A DNA stretch of 64,000 bases from JACRLV01 sp045863555 (GTDB lineage Bacteria; Planctomycetota; Phycisphaerae; UBA1845; Fen-1342). The notes beneath the pieces are model-generated. The model saw only the letters and a program-made list of their open reading frames with translations, did not search any database and was not told the origin of the DNA. Each line of letters opens with the position of its first letter. Position 1 is the stretch's first letter. This document shows positions 32,238 through 41,139 of this stretch, piece after piece. Both the position numbers and the translations under genes were made by a program. The stretch covers positions 1-64,000 of the forward strand of contig BTUU01000002.1 in the NCBI GenBank assembly GCA_045863555.1. The letters run 5' to 3'.

Positions 32238-33002
32238 TTACCGCCGGCGAAGCATCGCCAGGCCACCGAGCGCCAGCAGCGCCAGCGACGCCGGTTCCGG
32301 AACGTCGTTGGTCTCGATGTAGATGCCGGTGTTCGCGATCGGCTGTCCACCGAAGCTGATCGGCGTGTTCGTCGTCACGTTGATCATGCCGTCGGTGCTC
32401 GAACCTATGCCCGCCGGGTTGCGGGTCTGGAGGCCGAGGTTCGAGAGGTCGCCGGCGCCCGCGAACGTCGCGACGGTGTGCTCAAGGCTCGTGTAGACGC
32501 CGCTCGCCGGGAGGTCGATGTTCATGCTCTCGAGCGACCCGGTCGTGAAATTGAGGCGGATGCTGCTGTTGGCCGCGAGGCCGCCGCCGGACAGCGAGCC
32601 CAGGTTGTAGTTGGCGTTGAAGCCGCCGATGTAGCTGGAATCATCGAGGCGATAGAAGCGGACCGCCATCGTGCCGGTCACAAGGACGCTGGCCGCGTCG
32701 ATGTTCGCGAGGTTGATGCCCATTGAGCTGAGGCGTCCGACGCCGGCGACGCCCGAAAGCGTCAGATCGTCGGCGATCTCATCCCCGCCCGTGCGGAAGA
32801 TGCTCGTGAGGACCGACGGCGGGTTGGTCCAGTTGTCGTAGACGCGAGTCACGGTCCGCGGCCCCGGCTCGCCGTTCGAGCCGTCGAGGACCGGAAACGC
32901 ATCGATTGCCGTGAGGACCGGCGCGCCGCCGCCCGGAATCTGGGCGAGGGCCGCGGCAGACAGCGCGGCGATTCCGACGAGACATGCAAAGCGTTTCATC
33001 AT
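32238..33002 (-). CDS. PEP-CTERM exosortase-substrate protein
   Basis: A 254-residue exported protein. N-terminal signal (FACLVGIAALSAAALAQ), a beta-rich body (GIYIETNDV near the end), and a textbook PEP-CTERM tail: VPEPASLALLALGGLAMLRRR, i.e. VPEP, hydrophobic helix, basic end. Such proteins are cut and anchored by an exosortase; no exosortase gene is in the window. GTG 33005, ATG 33002 and ATG 32999 follow AGGAGG; the last two have spacings of 4 and 7 bases. The leader from its predicted promoter is long, about 170 bases. Confidence 0.9.
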   Translation of the reverse strand: MMKRFACLVGIAALSAAALAQIPGGGAPVLTAIDAFPVLDGSNGEPGPRTVTRVYDNWTNPPSVLTSIFRTGGDEIADDLTLSGVAGVGRLSSMGINLANIDAASVLVTGTMAVRFYRLDDSSYIGGFNANYNLGSLSGGGLAANSSIRLNFTTGSLESMNIDLPASGVYTSLEHTVATFAGAGDLSNLGLQTRNPAGIGSSTDGMINVTTNTPISFGGQPIANTGIYIETNDVPEPASLALLALGGLAMLRRR

Positions 33003-33178
33003 CACTCCTCCTCAGACGCCGCGATTCTCCCGGCGCGGCTCGGGTTGATCCCGGGAACTGCACAGCGGACTCGCGCGCGGCGCGAAAAAACGTCCGGTCC
33101 CCGGACCTAGGAAGTGAGCGACGAGACCCGTCTGGGGGGGCTTCCTCCTCCCGCTCCTGAAAGCTTCCTGTACACCCG

Positions 33179-33208
33179 ATGCTAAACACCGCGGAACGCC
33201 GTAGTCAA
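33179..33208 (-). promoter_or_regulatory. Promoter of the PEP-CTERM gene
   Basis: On the minus strand TTGACT (33208-33203), 18 bases, TAGCAT (33184-33179). The 352-base gap to the DUF1570 gene holds no other gene; it also contains GGTCC-CC-GGACC (33096-33107), and TATACT at 33299-33304 that may serve the plus-strand gene. Confidence 0.4.
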
Positions 33209-33354
33209 CCGTAACATCCGGAGTGAGCGATGTTTGCGCGAAACCACTCCGTCCGAGAATCCGCGCCCAAACGGCTGGGCCCCCGCGCGAGCGTCCGCTA
33301 TACTATCAAATGGCTGCCGGAAACCGCCGAACCCAAGCTGTCTTGAGGGCCACC

Positions 33355-34713
33355 ATGCATTACCGTCTCTTTGTCGCAGCCGCCGCCATTCTGGCCGCGG
33401 CGATGGCGTTCTCTCCGATTTCAGCGCACGCGCAGGAGTCCAAGGGCCGGTGCAAGATCTACCGCACCACGGGCCAGCCGCTGATCGGCGAACTGATCGA
33501 GTATCCCGACAAGTACCAGGTCAAGATCGAGGGGTCAGGCGGCAAGGGCTCGTACACCCTCACGCTTCAGAAAACCGAAGTCCGCAAGATCGAGGTTCTC
33601 GACGCCGCCGAGCCTTCCGCGGACGGTTCGTCGCCCACCGCGCCCCGGGCCGCCCGCGGAATCGTCACCGATGCGATGATCGAGGAGATCCTCGGCAGCG
33701 ACAATATCGAGATCGGCGCCGTCGACGTCTTTGATGCCGTGTCCGTCGACGTCCTCGGCGAACTCCCTATCAACGAGTCCTCCGTCAAGGACATGGAACG
33801 CATTGCCGGTCCGAAGGCGAAACGCCTCACGACGCCGCACTTCGTCTTCGTCTACACATCCGAACTCGAACTCGCAAAGGCAATGGCCGCGAATCTCGAG
33901 CGCGTCTACCGCTGGGTCGCGAAATTCAACGACCTGATGGGCGTCCGCTCGACCCGCCCGGATCATAAGCTGGAGATCTTCTTCTTCGGCACCTACGACG
34001 AATACCAGGCGTATCAGTCGACAAACGGTTTCATCCAGATGGGCGCGATCGGCTTCTACATGCGCACCAACAACCGTTCCGCGTTCTTCAACATGCACAC
34101 CTGGCCGCCGGTTGCGGACCTGCACGAGCAGTTGAAAAACGCGCCGCCCGACGCCCGCCGCCGGATCGAGAACCGGATCCGTCGCCAGATGGAGCACCTG
34201 AATGCGGAAGTCGTTCAGCACGAAGCGGCTCACCACATTCACTTCAACCTCGGAACCTTCCCGAAGCGAGGGGATATGCCGCGCTGGATGACCGAGGGCC
34301 TCGCGCAGATGTTCGAGGTCGTCGCCGGTGAGGCCGGAGCGAGCTGGGGCGCGATCAACCACTACCGGCTCTTCCAGTTCCGACAGATCTACGGCCCCAA
34401 CGGCGAGCGCATCGGCGACATTCGCACGATCATCCTCAACGACGGCTGGTGGTTTAGCCTCGGCGCCTCGGCATACCCGATGGGCTGGGCGCTGAATCAC
34501 TACCTCAGCAAGTCGCCCGAGCACAAGGAAAACTATCGCAAGTGGATGCAGCTCATGGCCACCCGCGAGGACGACGAGGAAGTCTCGGTCACCGACAAGC
34601 AGTCCCAGTTCGAGAAGCTCTTCGGCGAGCTGAATGACGAATGGACGAAGAAGTTCGTCGCGTACATGAACACGATCCAGCTCAAGATGTCAGAAGTCCC
34701 CGACGGGCCCTGA
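33355..34713 (+). CDS. DUF1570 protein, exported HExxH metallopeptidase-like
   Basis: A 452-residue exported protein with signal peptide (FVAAAAILAAAMAFSPISAHAQ). A first small domain (CKIYRTTGQPLIGELIEYPDKYQVKIEG) resembles an SH3-like fold. The main part has the DUF1570 order: TPHFVFVYTSE, a tetratricopeptide-free helical region, then the zinc motif HEAAHHIHFN (H289, E290, H293) and the downstream helix MTEGLAQMFEV. Zinc binding and peptidase activity are predicted from the motif. It is typical of planctomycetes; substrate unknown. The ATG at 33355 begins the signal peptide; the longer frame upstream lacks one. Confidence 0.82.
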   Translation: MHYRLFVAAAAILAAAMAFSPISAHAQESKGRCKIYRTTGQPLIGELIEYPDKYQVKIEGSGGKGSYTLTLQKTEVRKIEVLDAAEPSADGSSPTAPRAARGIVTDAMIEEILGSDNIEIGAVDVFDAVSVDVLGELPINESSVKDMERIAGPKAKRLTTPHFVFVYTSELELAKAMAANLERVYRWVAKFNDLMGVRSTRPDHKLEIFFFGTYDEYQAYQSTNGFIQMGAIGFYMRTNNRSAFFNMHTWPPVADLHEQLKNAPPDARRRIENRIRRQMEHLNAEVVQHEAAHHIHFNLGTFPKRGDMPRWMTEGLAQMFEVVAGEAGASWGAINHYRLFQFRQIYGPNGERIGDIRTIILNDGWWFSLGASAYPMGWALNHYLSKSPEHKENYRKWMQLMATREDDEEVSVTDKQSQFEKLFGELNDEWTKKFVAYMNTIQLKMSEVPDGP

Positions 34714-34739
34714 TTCTTTTCGAATACCCCGAAGCCAAC

Positions 34740-34781
34740 GAAGCCCGCGACGCGAGAATGCGCATCGCGGGCTTCGTCGTT
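34740..34781 (+). terminator. Hairpin after the DUF1570 gene
   Basis: GAAGCCCGCGA (34740-34750) and TCGCGGGCTTC (34765-34775) pair perfectly; a short T-rich end (GTCGTTTC) follows. It lies between two convergent genes. Confidence 0.6.
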
Positions 34782-34799
34782 TCTAGCCGCCGTCGGCGG

Positions 34800-35618
34800 C
34801 TACGCGGCCGGCGTGTCCGCCGGTTCATCTTCGACGGTGATCTTCGCCTTCGGCTGTCGCGTGTTGATCAGGTTGTAGGCGAGCGACGCGAGCCAGACGG
34901 CCCCGACGATCCCCCACGCGCGAACATTGTCTTCTTTCAGCCAGTCAAGGGCGGCAGGCGCCTGGGCGCTGAGCACAGCCGTCAGGCCGAGGCCGAACAG
35001 GCCCGTCCCGATCGTCGCCGCACCCAGCGAGCGCGACGCGCGCGGCAGGAACAGTCCGAAAGCCAGGCCGGCCAGCGACGTCGCACCGAAGATCGCCCAG
35101 AAGTTGATCGAGAAATTCGGCACACTCGAATTCAGGTGCGTCCACAGGCTTCCGGCGCGTTCGGCAACGGCCTGGAGATTCGCCGGTTGCGTTGTCGCCG
35201 CAACCGGCAGCGTGACCGACGTGCCGTCCGCGACCCAGTTGCTGACCTCGGGCGTAAGCTGCATCACATAATATGTGCCAAGCCCCGCGATCGCGCAGCA
35301 AATCGCCAGCAGCAGAGCCTGCCAGACGCGGAACAGCACGAGCGAGCCCGCCAGCGCGACCACACCGGCCACGCCGACCGTCGGCCAGAGCGGTGTTCCA
35401 AGCCACGCGGCCAGGTGCGACCCGCCGAGCCCTCCGAGCCCGAGGAACGCGAGGCCCCCGATCCCGGGTGCCCAGCGCGCTCCGCGGATCATCAGCAGGA
35501 AGCCCCCGATCAACAGCGCCGCCGTGGTGGCGGTGGGGGTCCAGGCCAGGTTTTCCGGCAGCGAGAGGTGCTGCGTTGCGGCGGATACGATCGCCGAGAG
35601 TGCCTGTTCAAACGTCAT
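34800..35618 (-). CDS. Multi-pass membrane protein at the end of the mur cluster
   Basis: A 272-residue membrane protein with about eight short Gly/Ala-rich helices (ATTAALLIGGFLLMIRGARW, ALAGSLVLFRVWQALLLAICCAIAGLGTYYV and so on), a soluble periplasmic-looking loop around 125-165, and a cytoplasmic acidic tail. It is reminiscent of DUF4203/TMEM198-type folds but the assignment is weak. Twenty-one bases separate it from the upstream ftsQ-like gene, so it is probably the last gene of the murC-murB-ddl-ftsQ-like unit. Confidence 0.65.
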   Translation of the reverse strand: MTFEQALSAIVSAATQHLSLPENLAWTPTATTAALLIGGFLLMIRGARWAPGIGGLAFLGLGGLGGSHLAAWLGTPLWPTVGVAGVVALAGSLVLFRVWQALLLAICCAIAGLGTYYVMQLTPEVSNWVADGTSVTLPVAATTQPANLQAVAERAGSLWTHLNSSVPNFSINFWAIFGATSLAGLAFGLFLPRASRSLGAATIGTGLFGLGLTAVLSAQAPAALDWLKEDNVRAWGIVGAVWLASLAYNLINTRQPKAKITVEDEPADTPAA

Positions 35619-35639
35619 GATTCGCCTCCAACTTCGGCG

Positions 35640-36611
35640 TTACGGTATCGGCGCATCCGCTCCGGCGACAGGCGTCGCGCCGCGCTCATCGCGCAGGTCG
35701 ACGGATTTCCCTTCCTCGATCCACCGGAGCGTTTGCGGGTGAAGCATATTCGCCAGCTTCTGTTCGGCCCGAGCTTCCACCGAGTATTCTTCCCCCGGGG
35801 GAATGCCCCAGTGAATCGAAACCCCGGGAATTTTTGTAGCCAGCCGGAGCTTCCCGGCATGGCTGAATCTCTTTCCATCCCAGTTCGCGACGGAGATCGC
35901 GGTGATCATCGCCCGGATCGGCGGCGCGGGCGACGGCATCATCCGTTTCAGGTACTGCGCCAGCTTGAGACCCGCCCGGACATCTTCGCCCGGCCAGGGC
36001 TCGCCTTCGCGCGGCGGCGGTGCCGAGACACCCGCGAGGCAGTACCAGTTCATCCGGTCGATCGGCGCTCGCGCGAGGTCGAAAGCATCCGGGAGCCGCG
36101 TCCCGGACTCGTCGATCAGGTACGCGATGTTGCCCTTCTCGATCAGTCCGAACGGCTTTCGAAACCGTGCGTGCACGCGAATCAGTCCGTCGGTCGTCTT
36201 GGTGATCCGCGAAACCTGCTCCACCCAGGCCGATTGTGCAATTCGCTGCCCGACGACCTCGCACAGATTCGTGTCGTAGAGTTTCCGGTTCGGCAGGTCC
36301 GTCGCGTTCTCCAGCTCGGTGAGAATGCTCGCCCAATGCCCCCTCGGATCGTCCTTGCGAGCAGCCGCGAGCCAGTCCGGAAGATCGACCCACTCGATCC
36401 GCAGCCGCTCCGGGGCCTGGCGGATCGCCAGCGCATCCAGGCGCGTCAGCCCCCAGCCCACCCCTGACAACGTGACGATCCACAGCAGCAGCCAGCCCCA
36501 CCAGGCCGGCGGAACGCCCGAGGCGGCGCGCGGCGGCGCGCTCGACCCCTTCGCGTTCGGCTTCATGCCGATCGGCCGGGTGTAGCTGCGGCGTGATTTC
36601 GCTTCCGCCAT
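35640..36611 (-). CDS. FtsQ/DivIB-like division protein (by position)
   Basis: A 323-residue bitopic protein: a short basic cytoplasmic N-part, one membrane helix at about 36-57 (AWWGWLLLWIVTLSGVGWGL) and an extracytoplasmic region. FtsQ-like features are the ASILTELENATD...LYDTNLCEVVGQRIAQSAWVEQVSRI segment, comparable to a POTRA domain followed by W-V-x-x-V, and the RVHARFRKPFGLI/YLIDESGTRLP strands. It starts four bases after ddl ends, the classical ftsQ place in the division and cell wall cluster. Sequence similarity to known FtsQ is low, so the call rests on topology and synteny. Confidence 0.7.
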   Translation of the reverse strand: MAEAKSRRSYTRPIGMKPNAKGSSAPPRAASGVPPAWWGWLLLWIVTLSGVGWGLTRLDALAIRQAPERLRIEWVDLPDWLAAARKDDPRGHWASILTELENATDLPNRKLYDTNLCEVVGQRIAQSAWVEQVSRITKTTDGLIRVHARFRKPFGLIEKGNIAYLIDESGTRLPDAFDLARAPIDRMNWYCLAGVSAPPPREGEPWPGEDVRAGLKLAQYLKRMMPSPAPPIRAMITAISVANWDGKRFSHAGKLRLATKIPGVSIHWGIPPGEEYSVEARAEQKLANMLHPQTLRWIEEGKSVDLRDERGATPVAGADAPIP

Positions 36612-36614
36612 CGG

Positions 36615-37547
36615 TCAGCCCGTCGCCGCCAGGAAGACCAGCCGCTCCACCAGCTCGTCGAACGGCACCCCGACATGCGCGGCCGCCTTCGGAACCAGCG
36701 AGTGGCTCGTAAACCCAGGCAGAGTATTGACTTCGAGAAACCAAAGGCGGTGATCCCGATCGATCATCCAGTCGACGCGGCCGAGGTGACGACACCCCAA
36801 CTCGTCGAAAACACGCTTGCTCAGCCGGCGCGCTTCGTCCAGCACAGGCTGCGGATAGCCGGCGTCGAACAGGTATTCCGTGTCGTCCGCGAGATATTTC
36901 GCCTCGTAGTCGTAGAACTCCCGCTTTGGACGGATGCAGATCGGCGGCAGCGTTTCCTCCCCCACGATTCCGACGGTGATCTCATCGCCGGGAATGAACC
37001 GCTCGATCAGCGCTCGTCCGTAGGGGCGAATGACGTTTTCGAGGGCCGTTCCCAGGTTTGCCGCCTGGCGCACGATCGCAGTGCCGACGCTGCTTCCCTG
37101 GTCGATCGGCTTCACGACGATCGGGGGGGCGATGGACGGGATCTGGCCGGCCGTGACGACCTCATATTCCGGTGTGAGCGCCCCGACGCGCTCGGCGATC
37201 CGTTTCGTGGCCGCCTTGTCCATCGCGGTGGCGGAGGCGCGCGAGCCCGAACCGACGAAACGGAGCCTCCGCTGCTCCATGATCGATTGCAGCGTGCCGT
37301 CCTCACCGAACGGCCCGTGGAGCGCCGGAAACACGACGTCCGCCGCGCGATCGAGTGCGACAAGGTTGTCCGGCCCGATGTCGGACTCGAAAACCTCGTG
37401 GCCGCGCTTGCGCAGCCCCTCGGCGATCGCCCGGCCGGACTGGAGCGATACTTCGCGCTCAGCGCTGGGCCCGCCCAGCAGAACAGTTACGCGAAGCTGC
37501 CTGCCGGTCTGGGGCCGTGGCAGCGGGGCGGTTACGGTGTTGGGCAT
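36615..37547 (-). CDS. ddl: D-alanine-D-alanine ligase
   Basis: A 310-residue ATP-grasp ligase making D-Ala-D-Ala for peptidoglycan. VTVLLGGPSAEREVSLQSG opens the fold; FPALHGPFGEDGTLQ, VVKPIDQGSSVGT and the C-terminal EVNTLPGFTSHSLVPKAA are family signatures. Followed by the FtsQ-like gene. Confidence 0.96.
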   Translation of the reverse strand: MPNTVTAPLPRPQTGRQLRVTVLLGGPSAEREVSLQSGRAIAEGLRKRGHEVFESDIGPDNLVALDRAADVVFPALHGPFGEDGTLQSIMEQRRLRFVGSGSRASATAMDKAATKRIAERVGALTPEYEVVTAGQIPSIAPPIVVKPIDQGSSVGTAIVRQAANLGTALENVIRPYGRALIERFIPGDEITVGIVGEETLPPICIRPKREFYDYEAKYLADDTEYLFDAGYPQPVLDEARRLSKRVFDELGCRHLGRVDWMIDRDHRLWFLEVNTLPGFTSHSLVPKAAAHVGVPFDELVERLVFLAATG

Positions 37548-37632
37548 CGTCGTTCTCGAAGGGCGGGAGCTGCCCGCCGGTGCCGGTCAGCGGCGAAAAG
37601 CGCCGATCGCTCGCGCCGCAGCCCGGCCGGGA

Positions 37633-38547
37633 CTACCAGATCTCGATTTCCGTCTCGAGCATCACGCCCGAGACGCTGTGGACGCGGTCCTTCGCAAGCC
37701 TGATCAAGTCTATCACGTTCTGCGCGCTTGCGGTGTCGTCGGCGACGATGAAGTTCGCGTGCTTAGGGCTGATCGTGGCGCCGCCGATCCGCGTATTCTT
37801 CAATCCGGCCTGGTCGATCAATCGTCCGGCTGAATTGCCCGGCGGGTTCTTGAAAATGCACCCCGCACTTCGCTGCGCGACGGCCGGCTGACTCTCATGT
37901 TTCTCCGTCCAGATCCGCCGATGCCGCTCCAGCCCCTCGGCCGCGTCGCCCGGCGTCAGTTCGAACGTCGCGATCAGAACGATGCAGCCGTCAAGGTCGG
38001 TGTGGCGATAGCGGAAGCCGACCTGCTCGCGCGACAGGTCCGCAATCTGGCGTGCTTTGTCGAGAATCCGCACGGTCCGGACGAATTGTCCGACCTCGCC
38101 ATACTTCCCGCCGGCGTTCATGCGCACGAGGCCGCCGACGGTCCCGGGAACCCCCGCCAGTGCTTCGAGGCCGACGAGGCCGCGTTTTAGCGTGTCGCGG
38201 ATGAACTTGGGAAAGTCGGCGCCGGCGCCGGCGCGGACGAGGTTCGGCGTCGGCGGCGAAGGCGACTGCGCCGCTTCGCCCCCAAATTCGACGCGGCTGA
38301 ACGTTGGCGCTTCGAGTCGAATGACGACGCCGGGGAAACCCTCGTCGCGCACGAGCACGTTCGCCCCGTGCCCGAGCACCCGCCACGGCACGCCTGCGCC
38401 CTCGGCGCGGTTTACCAGCGCGGCGAGTTCCGCCTCGTCGCGCGGCGCGGCCAGCCACCGCGCCGGGCCACCGAGATGAAACCAGGTGTGCTCGCCCAGG
38501 GGGACTTCATGCCGGATGATGGGCTCGAAGCCGTCGTACCAGCTCAT
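37633..38547 (-). CDS. murB: UDP-N-acetylenolpyruvoylglucosamine reductase
   Basis: A 304-residue FAD enzyme, second step to UDP-MurNAc. GANVLVRDEGFPGVVIRL and EALAGVPGTVGGLVRMNAGGKYGEVG are the FAD-binding core, and RSAGCIFKNPPGNSAGRLID the catalytic Ser region (type I MurB). Its start codon lies inside murC (41-base overlap), an unusually long but in-family overlap. Confidence 0.95.
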   Translation of the reverse strand: MSWYDGFEPIIRHEVPLGEHTWFHLGGPARWLAAPRDEAELAALVNRAEGAGVPWRVLGHGANVLVRDEGFPGVVIRLEAPTFSRVEFGGEAAQSPSPPTPNLVRAGAGADFPKFIRDTLKRGLVGLEALAGVPGTVGGLVRMNAGGKYGEVGQFVRTVRILDKARQIADLSREQVGFRYRHTDLDGCIVLIATFELTPGDAAEGLERHRRIWTEKHESQPAVAQRSAGCIFKNPPGNSAGRLIDQAGLKNTRIGGATISPKHANFIVADDTASAQNVIDLIRLAKDRVHSVSGVMLETEIEIW

Positions 38548-39940
38548 CGGCGACCTTCCAGATGTCTCCGGCGCCCATGGTAACCACCAGATCGCCGTCT
38601 TCCGCCTCGTTCACGATGCGTTCGACGATCACGTCGAAACCCGGCATGTAGCTCGCCTCGACCCCTCCGGCGCGGATGCGCTCGACGAGGTCCTCGGAAC
38701 AGACGAGATCCTTCTCGCGTTCGCTGTCGCGAACAAAGTAGATCTGCGGCACGACGACTCGATCTGCGTGTTCGAAGCTGCGGGCGAAATCCTCCAGCAG
38801 AAACCGCGTCCGCGAGTGCTGGTGCGGCTGAAAGATGCACCAAAGCCGCCGGGGCTCGTAGCGCTCCCGCGCCGCCCGGAGCGTGGCCCGGATTTCGGTC
38901 GGATGGTGCGCATAGTCGTCGCAGACGATCACGCCCCCCGCATCGCCGCGCCGTTCGAGACGCCGTCGCGCCCCGTGAAACGTCGCCAGTCCCTTCCGGA
39001 TATCCGCCCATTTCACGCCGCAGCGACTCGCCAGCGCGATGACCGCGAGGGCATTCATGACGTTGTGTCGGCCCGAAAGCCCGAGCGCCGCCGTCCCGAT
39101 CGTCTCGCCGTCGCGCTGCACCGTGAACTCGTAGCGTCCATCCTGGAGTGCCAGGTCGGTGGCGCGCCAGTTCACACCCTCGCTCAGGCCGAACGTCTCC
39201 ACGGCGGCGTGGCTCGCTTCGGCGACCTTCCGACAATGGGCGTCCTCGCCGTTCACGACGACGAGCCCATCGGCCGGCGCCAGCCGCACGAAGTCGCTGA
39301 ACGCCCCCACGATCTCGTGAATGTCCTTGTAGTAGTCGAGGTGGTCTTCCTCGATGTTCAGAATCGCGGCATACTTCGGCGCGAGATTCAGGAACGAACG
39401 GTCATATTCGCACGACTCGGCGATGAAGTGCGGCCCGTCGCCCACGCCGCTTCCGCCGCCAAGCTGCTCGACTTCCGCCCCGATCACAAAACTCGGATCG
39501 CGGCCGGCCTCGCGCAGCAGATACGTGAGCCAGGCCGTGGTCGTGCTCTTGCCGTGCGTCCCGGCGATCGCCACGCCCTCCGAGTGGGCCATGACGACGC
39601 CGAGGAACTGGGCATATTTCATGACGCCGATGTTCCGCCGCCGCGCCTCGACGATCCCCGGATGCGTATCGGGTACCGCCGCCGACGCCACCACGACCTC
39701 CGCGTCCCCGGGGACGTTCGCGACGGTCTCATCGAACCCGATGATTGCGCCGTCTGAGATCAGCTTGGCGATGCAGGCGTTGGGGGTTCGGTCCGTTCCG
39801 GTGATTCGAGCGCCGCGACGCAGCAGGACAGCGGCCAGGCCGCACATCCCGCTTCCGCCGACGCCGATCATGTGAATGCGTGCGTCGCGGAAGTCGCTCC
39901 GCTCGCGCCATCCTGGCGCGACAGGCGATTGAAGAAACAT
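38507..39940 (-). CDS. murC: UDP-N-acetylmuramate-L-alanine ligase
   Basis: A 477-residue Mur ligase adding L-Ala to UDP-MurNAc. IHMIGVGGSGMCGLA is the UDP-binding start, GTHGKSTTTAWL the P-loop, and LNIEEDHLDYY and DDYAHHPTEI further motifs. The ATG at 39940 has AAAGGAAT upstream; a longer frame to 40012 adds unrelated residues. First gene of the peptidoglycan unit. Confidence 0.96.
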   Translation of the reverse strand: MFLQSPVAPGWRERSDFRDARIHMIGVGGSGMCGLAAVLLRRGARITGTDRTPNACIAKLISDGAIIGFDETVANVPGDAEVVVASAAVPDTHPGIVEARRRNIGVMKYAQFLGVVMAHSEGVAIAGTHGKSTTTAWLTYLLREAGRDPSFVIGAEVEQLGGGSGVGDGPHFIAESCEYDRSFLNLAPKYAAILNIEEDHLDYYKDIHEIVGAFSDFVRLAPADGLVVVNGEDAHCRKVAEASHAAVETFGLSEGVNWRATDLALQDGRYEFTVQRDGETIGTAALGLSGRHNVMNALAVIALASRCGVKWADIRKGLATFHGARRRLERRGDAGGVIVCDDYAHHPTEIRATLRAARERYEPRRLWCIFQPHQHSRTRFLLEDFARSFEHADRVVVPQIYFVRDSEREKDLVCSEDLVERIRAGGVEASYMPGFDVIVERIVNEAEDGDLVVTMGAGDIWKVADELVRRLRAHHPA

Positions 39941-40041
39941 CAGGAATTCCTTTCCCTGGTTGTGAGGCTGGAGGATAGCGAGGGGGCGCACGGGATTCAA
40001 ATCCCGTCTCAATATAAGGCCGTCAAGTCTCGCTGCTCATC

Positions 40042-40554
40042 CTATCGGCTCACTACGCGCGGGGTCGGCCGCCGCTCGGGCGGTGCGGCCTCGCCGCGGA
40101 GGCTTCGGACAAATTCAATCGTCCCCTCGTGCTCGAAAACGAGTCGGAGCAGCGTATCCATCGCCCGTGACTGATACACCCGCCCGTTTTCCCAGCGCGA
40201 CAGCGAGTTTCCACCCAGGCCGAGCAGCGTCTGTAGCTCCTGCTGGTTCAACCCGAGCTTTTCGCGGCCTGCCCGTATCTCGTCCGGCGTGAGCAGCCCG
40301 AGCTGTCGGTAGGTCTCGAGCGTCATGCGCCGGCTACTCTCGTCGCCGATGATCAGCGAGTGGTCAGGATTCGCACGATCGCACTCCGGATTTCCGCATT
40401 CAATGACTTCGAGATCGGGAATCCGGATTGTCACGGGGGTTCGGCCGTCATGGCTGATTTCATACGAATAGTCGATCCGCGTCCGGTGCATCTGCCGCTT
40501 TCCGCAGGCATCGCACCGAAGTCGAGCCATCCGCTTTTCGTCGAGCAAACTCAT
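40042..40554 (-). CDS. MqsA-like antitoxin: zinc domain and XRE helix-turn-helix
   Basis: A 170-residue DNA-binding protein in the MqsA/YgiT style. The N-terminal zinc module has C14, C17 (RCDACGK) and C53, C58 (ECGNPECD); the C-terminal Xre helix-turn-helix runs from about 90 to 125 (LTPDEIRAGREKLGLNQQELQTLLG, SLSRWENGRVYQS). The start ATG shares one base with the stop of the upstream gene (TGATG), so the pair is coupled, toxin-type gene first as in mqsRA. The pair's promoter carries an inverted repeat that this protein probably binds. Confidence 0.85.
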   Translation of the reverse strand: MSLLDEKRMARLRCDACGKRQMHRTRIDYSYEISHDGRTPVTIRIPDLEVIECGNPECDRANPDHSLIIGDESSRRMTLETYRQLGLLTPDEIRAGREKLGLNQQELQTLLGLGGNSLSRWENGRVYQSRAMDTLLRLVFEHEGTIEFVRSLRGEAAPPERRPTPRVVSR

Positions 40555-40967
40555 CAGTTCCAGCGTCCAACCTTCTTGACGATGATCACCGGTTCATTGG
40601 TGTCATCACCGTCGAAGACGATCTTTACATAAACGCGCTGCCCCCGAAGCTCCATGCGAAATTCGTACCGCAATTCGGGGTCCTTCTCCCACGCAGCGTC
40701 TCCGGCGACTTCCACGCGGGTAACCTTGCGACCCGTGCGAATGTGCTCCGCAAGAGCCTCACGCACCAGTCGCTCCTGGCGAATTCGTGAGATCTTCGCC
40801 GGAAATATGGCCGTCATGCCGATATCGTCGGGCTCGGCGGCCGACCCCGCATGCGCTCTTTCCTCAAACCAGACCTCGCCGAGCACGTCCGGCGGCGCGC
40901 TGAGCAGCACGCGGGCGATCAACTCAAGCCTGGCGCGATCCGTTTCCTGCGGCATGGCCCGGGACAT
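40554..40967 (-). CDS. Putative toxin partner of the MqsA-like antitoxin
   Basis: A 137-residue protein of unrecognised family. The second half is beta-rich and basic (LRYEFRMELRGQRVYVKIVFDG, VIIVKKVGRW), the kind of strand pair ending in a V-I-x-V strand seen in DUF4258/BrnT-like RNase toxins, but the first half (LIARVLLSAPPDVLGEVWFEERAH) does not fit them or MqsR. No catalytic residue can be named. The toxin role rests on gene order, coupling and the autoregulatory promoter. GGAAG two bases before the ATG is the ribosome site; a second ATG lies four codons in. Confidence 0.55.
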   Translation of the reverse strand: MSRAMPQETDRARLELIARVLLSAPPDVLGEVWFEERAHAGSAAEPDDIGMTAIFPAKISRIRQERLVREALAEHIRTGRKVTRVEVAGDAAWEKDPELRYEFRMELRGQRVYVKIVFDGDDTNEPVIIVKKVGRWN

Positions 40968-41000
40968 TACTTCCGGCCCGACGCCGACTCAACATGATGA

Positions 41001-41029
41001 AGTATGCCGCCGATTTTGGCATATGTCAA
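41001..41029 (-). promoter_or_regulatory. Promoter with embedded operator for the toxin-antitoxin-like pair
   Basis: On the minus strand TTGACA (41029-41024), 17 bases, CATACT. Within the spacer sits TATGCC (41003-41008)-N9-GGCATA (41018-41023), an inverted repeat that touches both promoter boxes. This layout is usual for Xre-type antitoxin autorepression. Confidence 0.6.
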
Positions 41030-41139
41030 ATCCGATCAGCGTTTTCGGATTATCGGTCTTTTCGCGAAACCCGACGTGTTTTCGGCGGCGTCAAATCCGC
41101 GCCACGCGCCGGCAAATCAGACGGCCCCGACGTCCTTCG

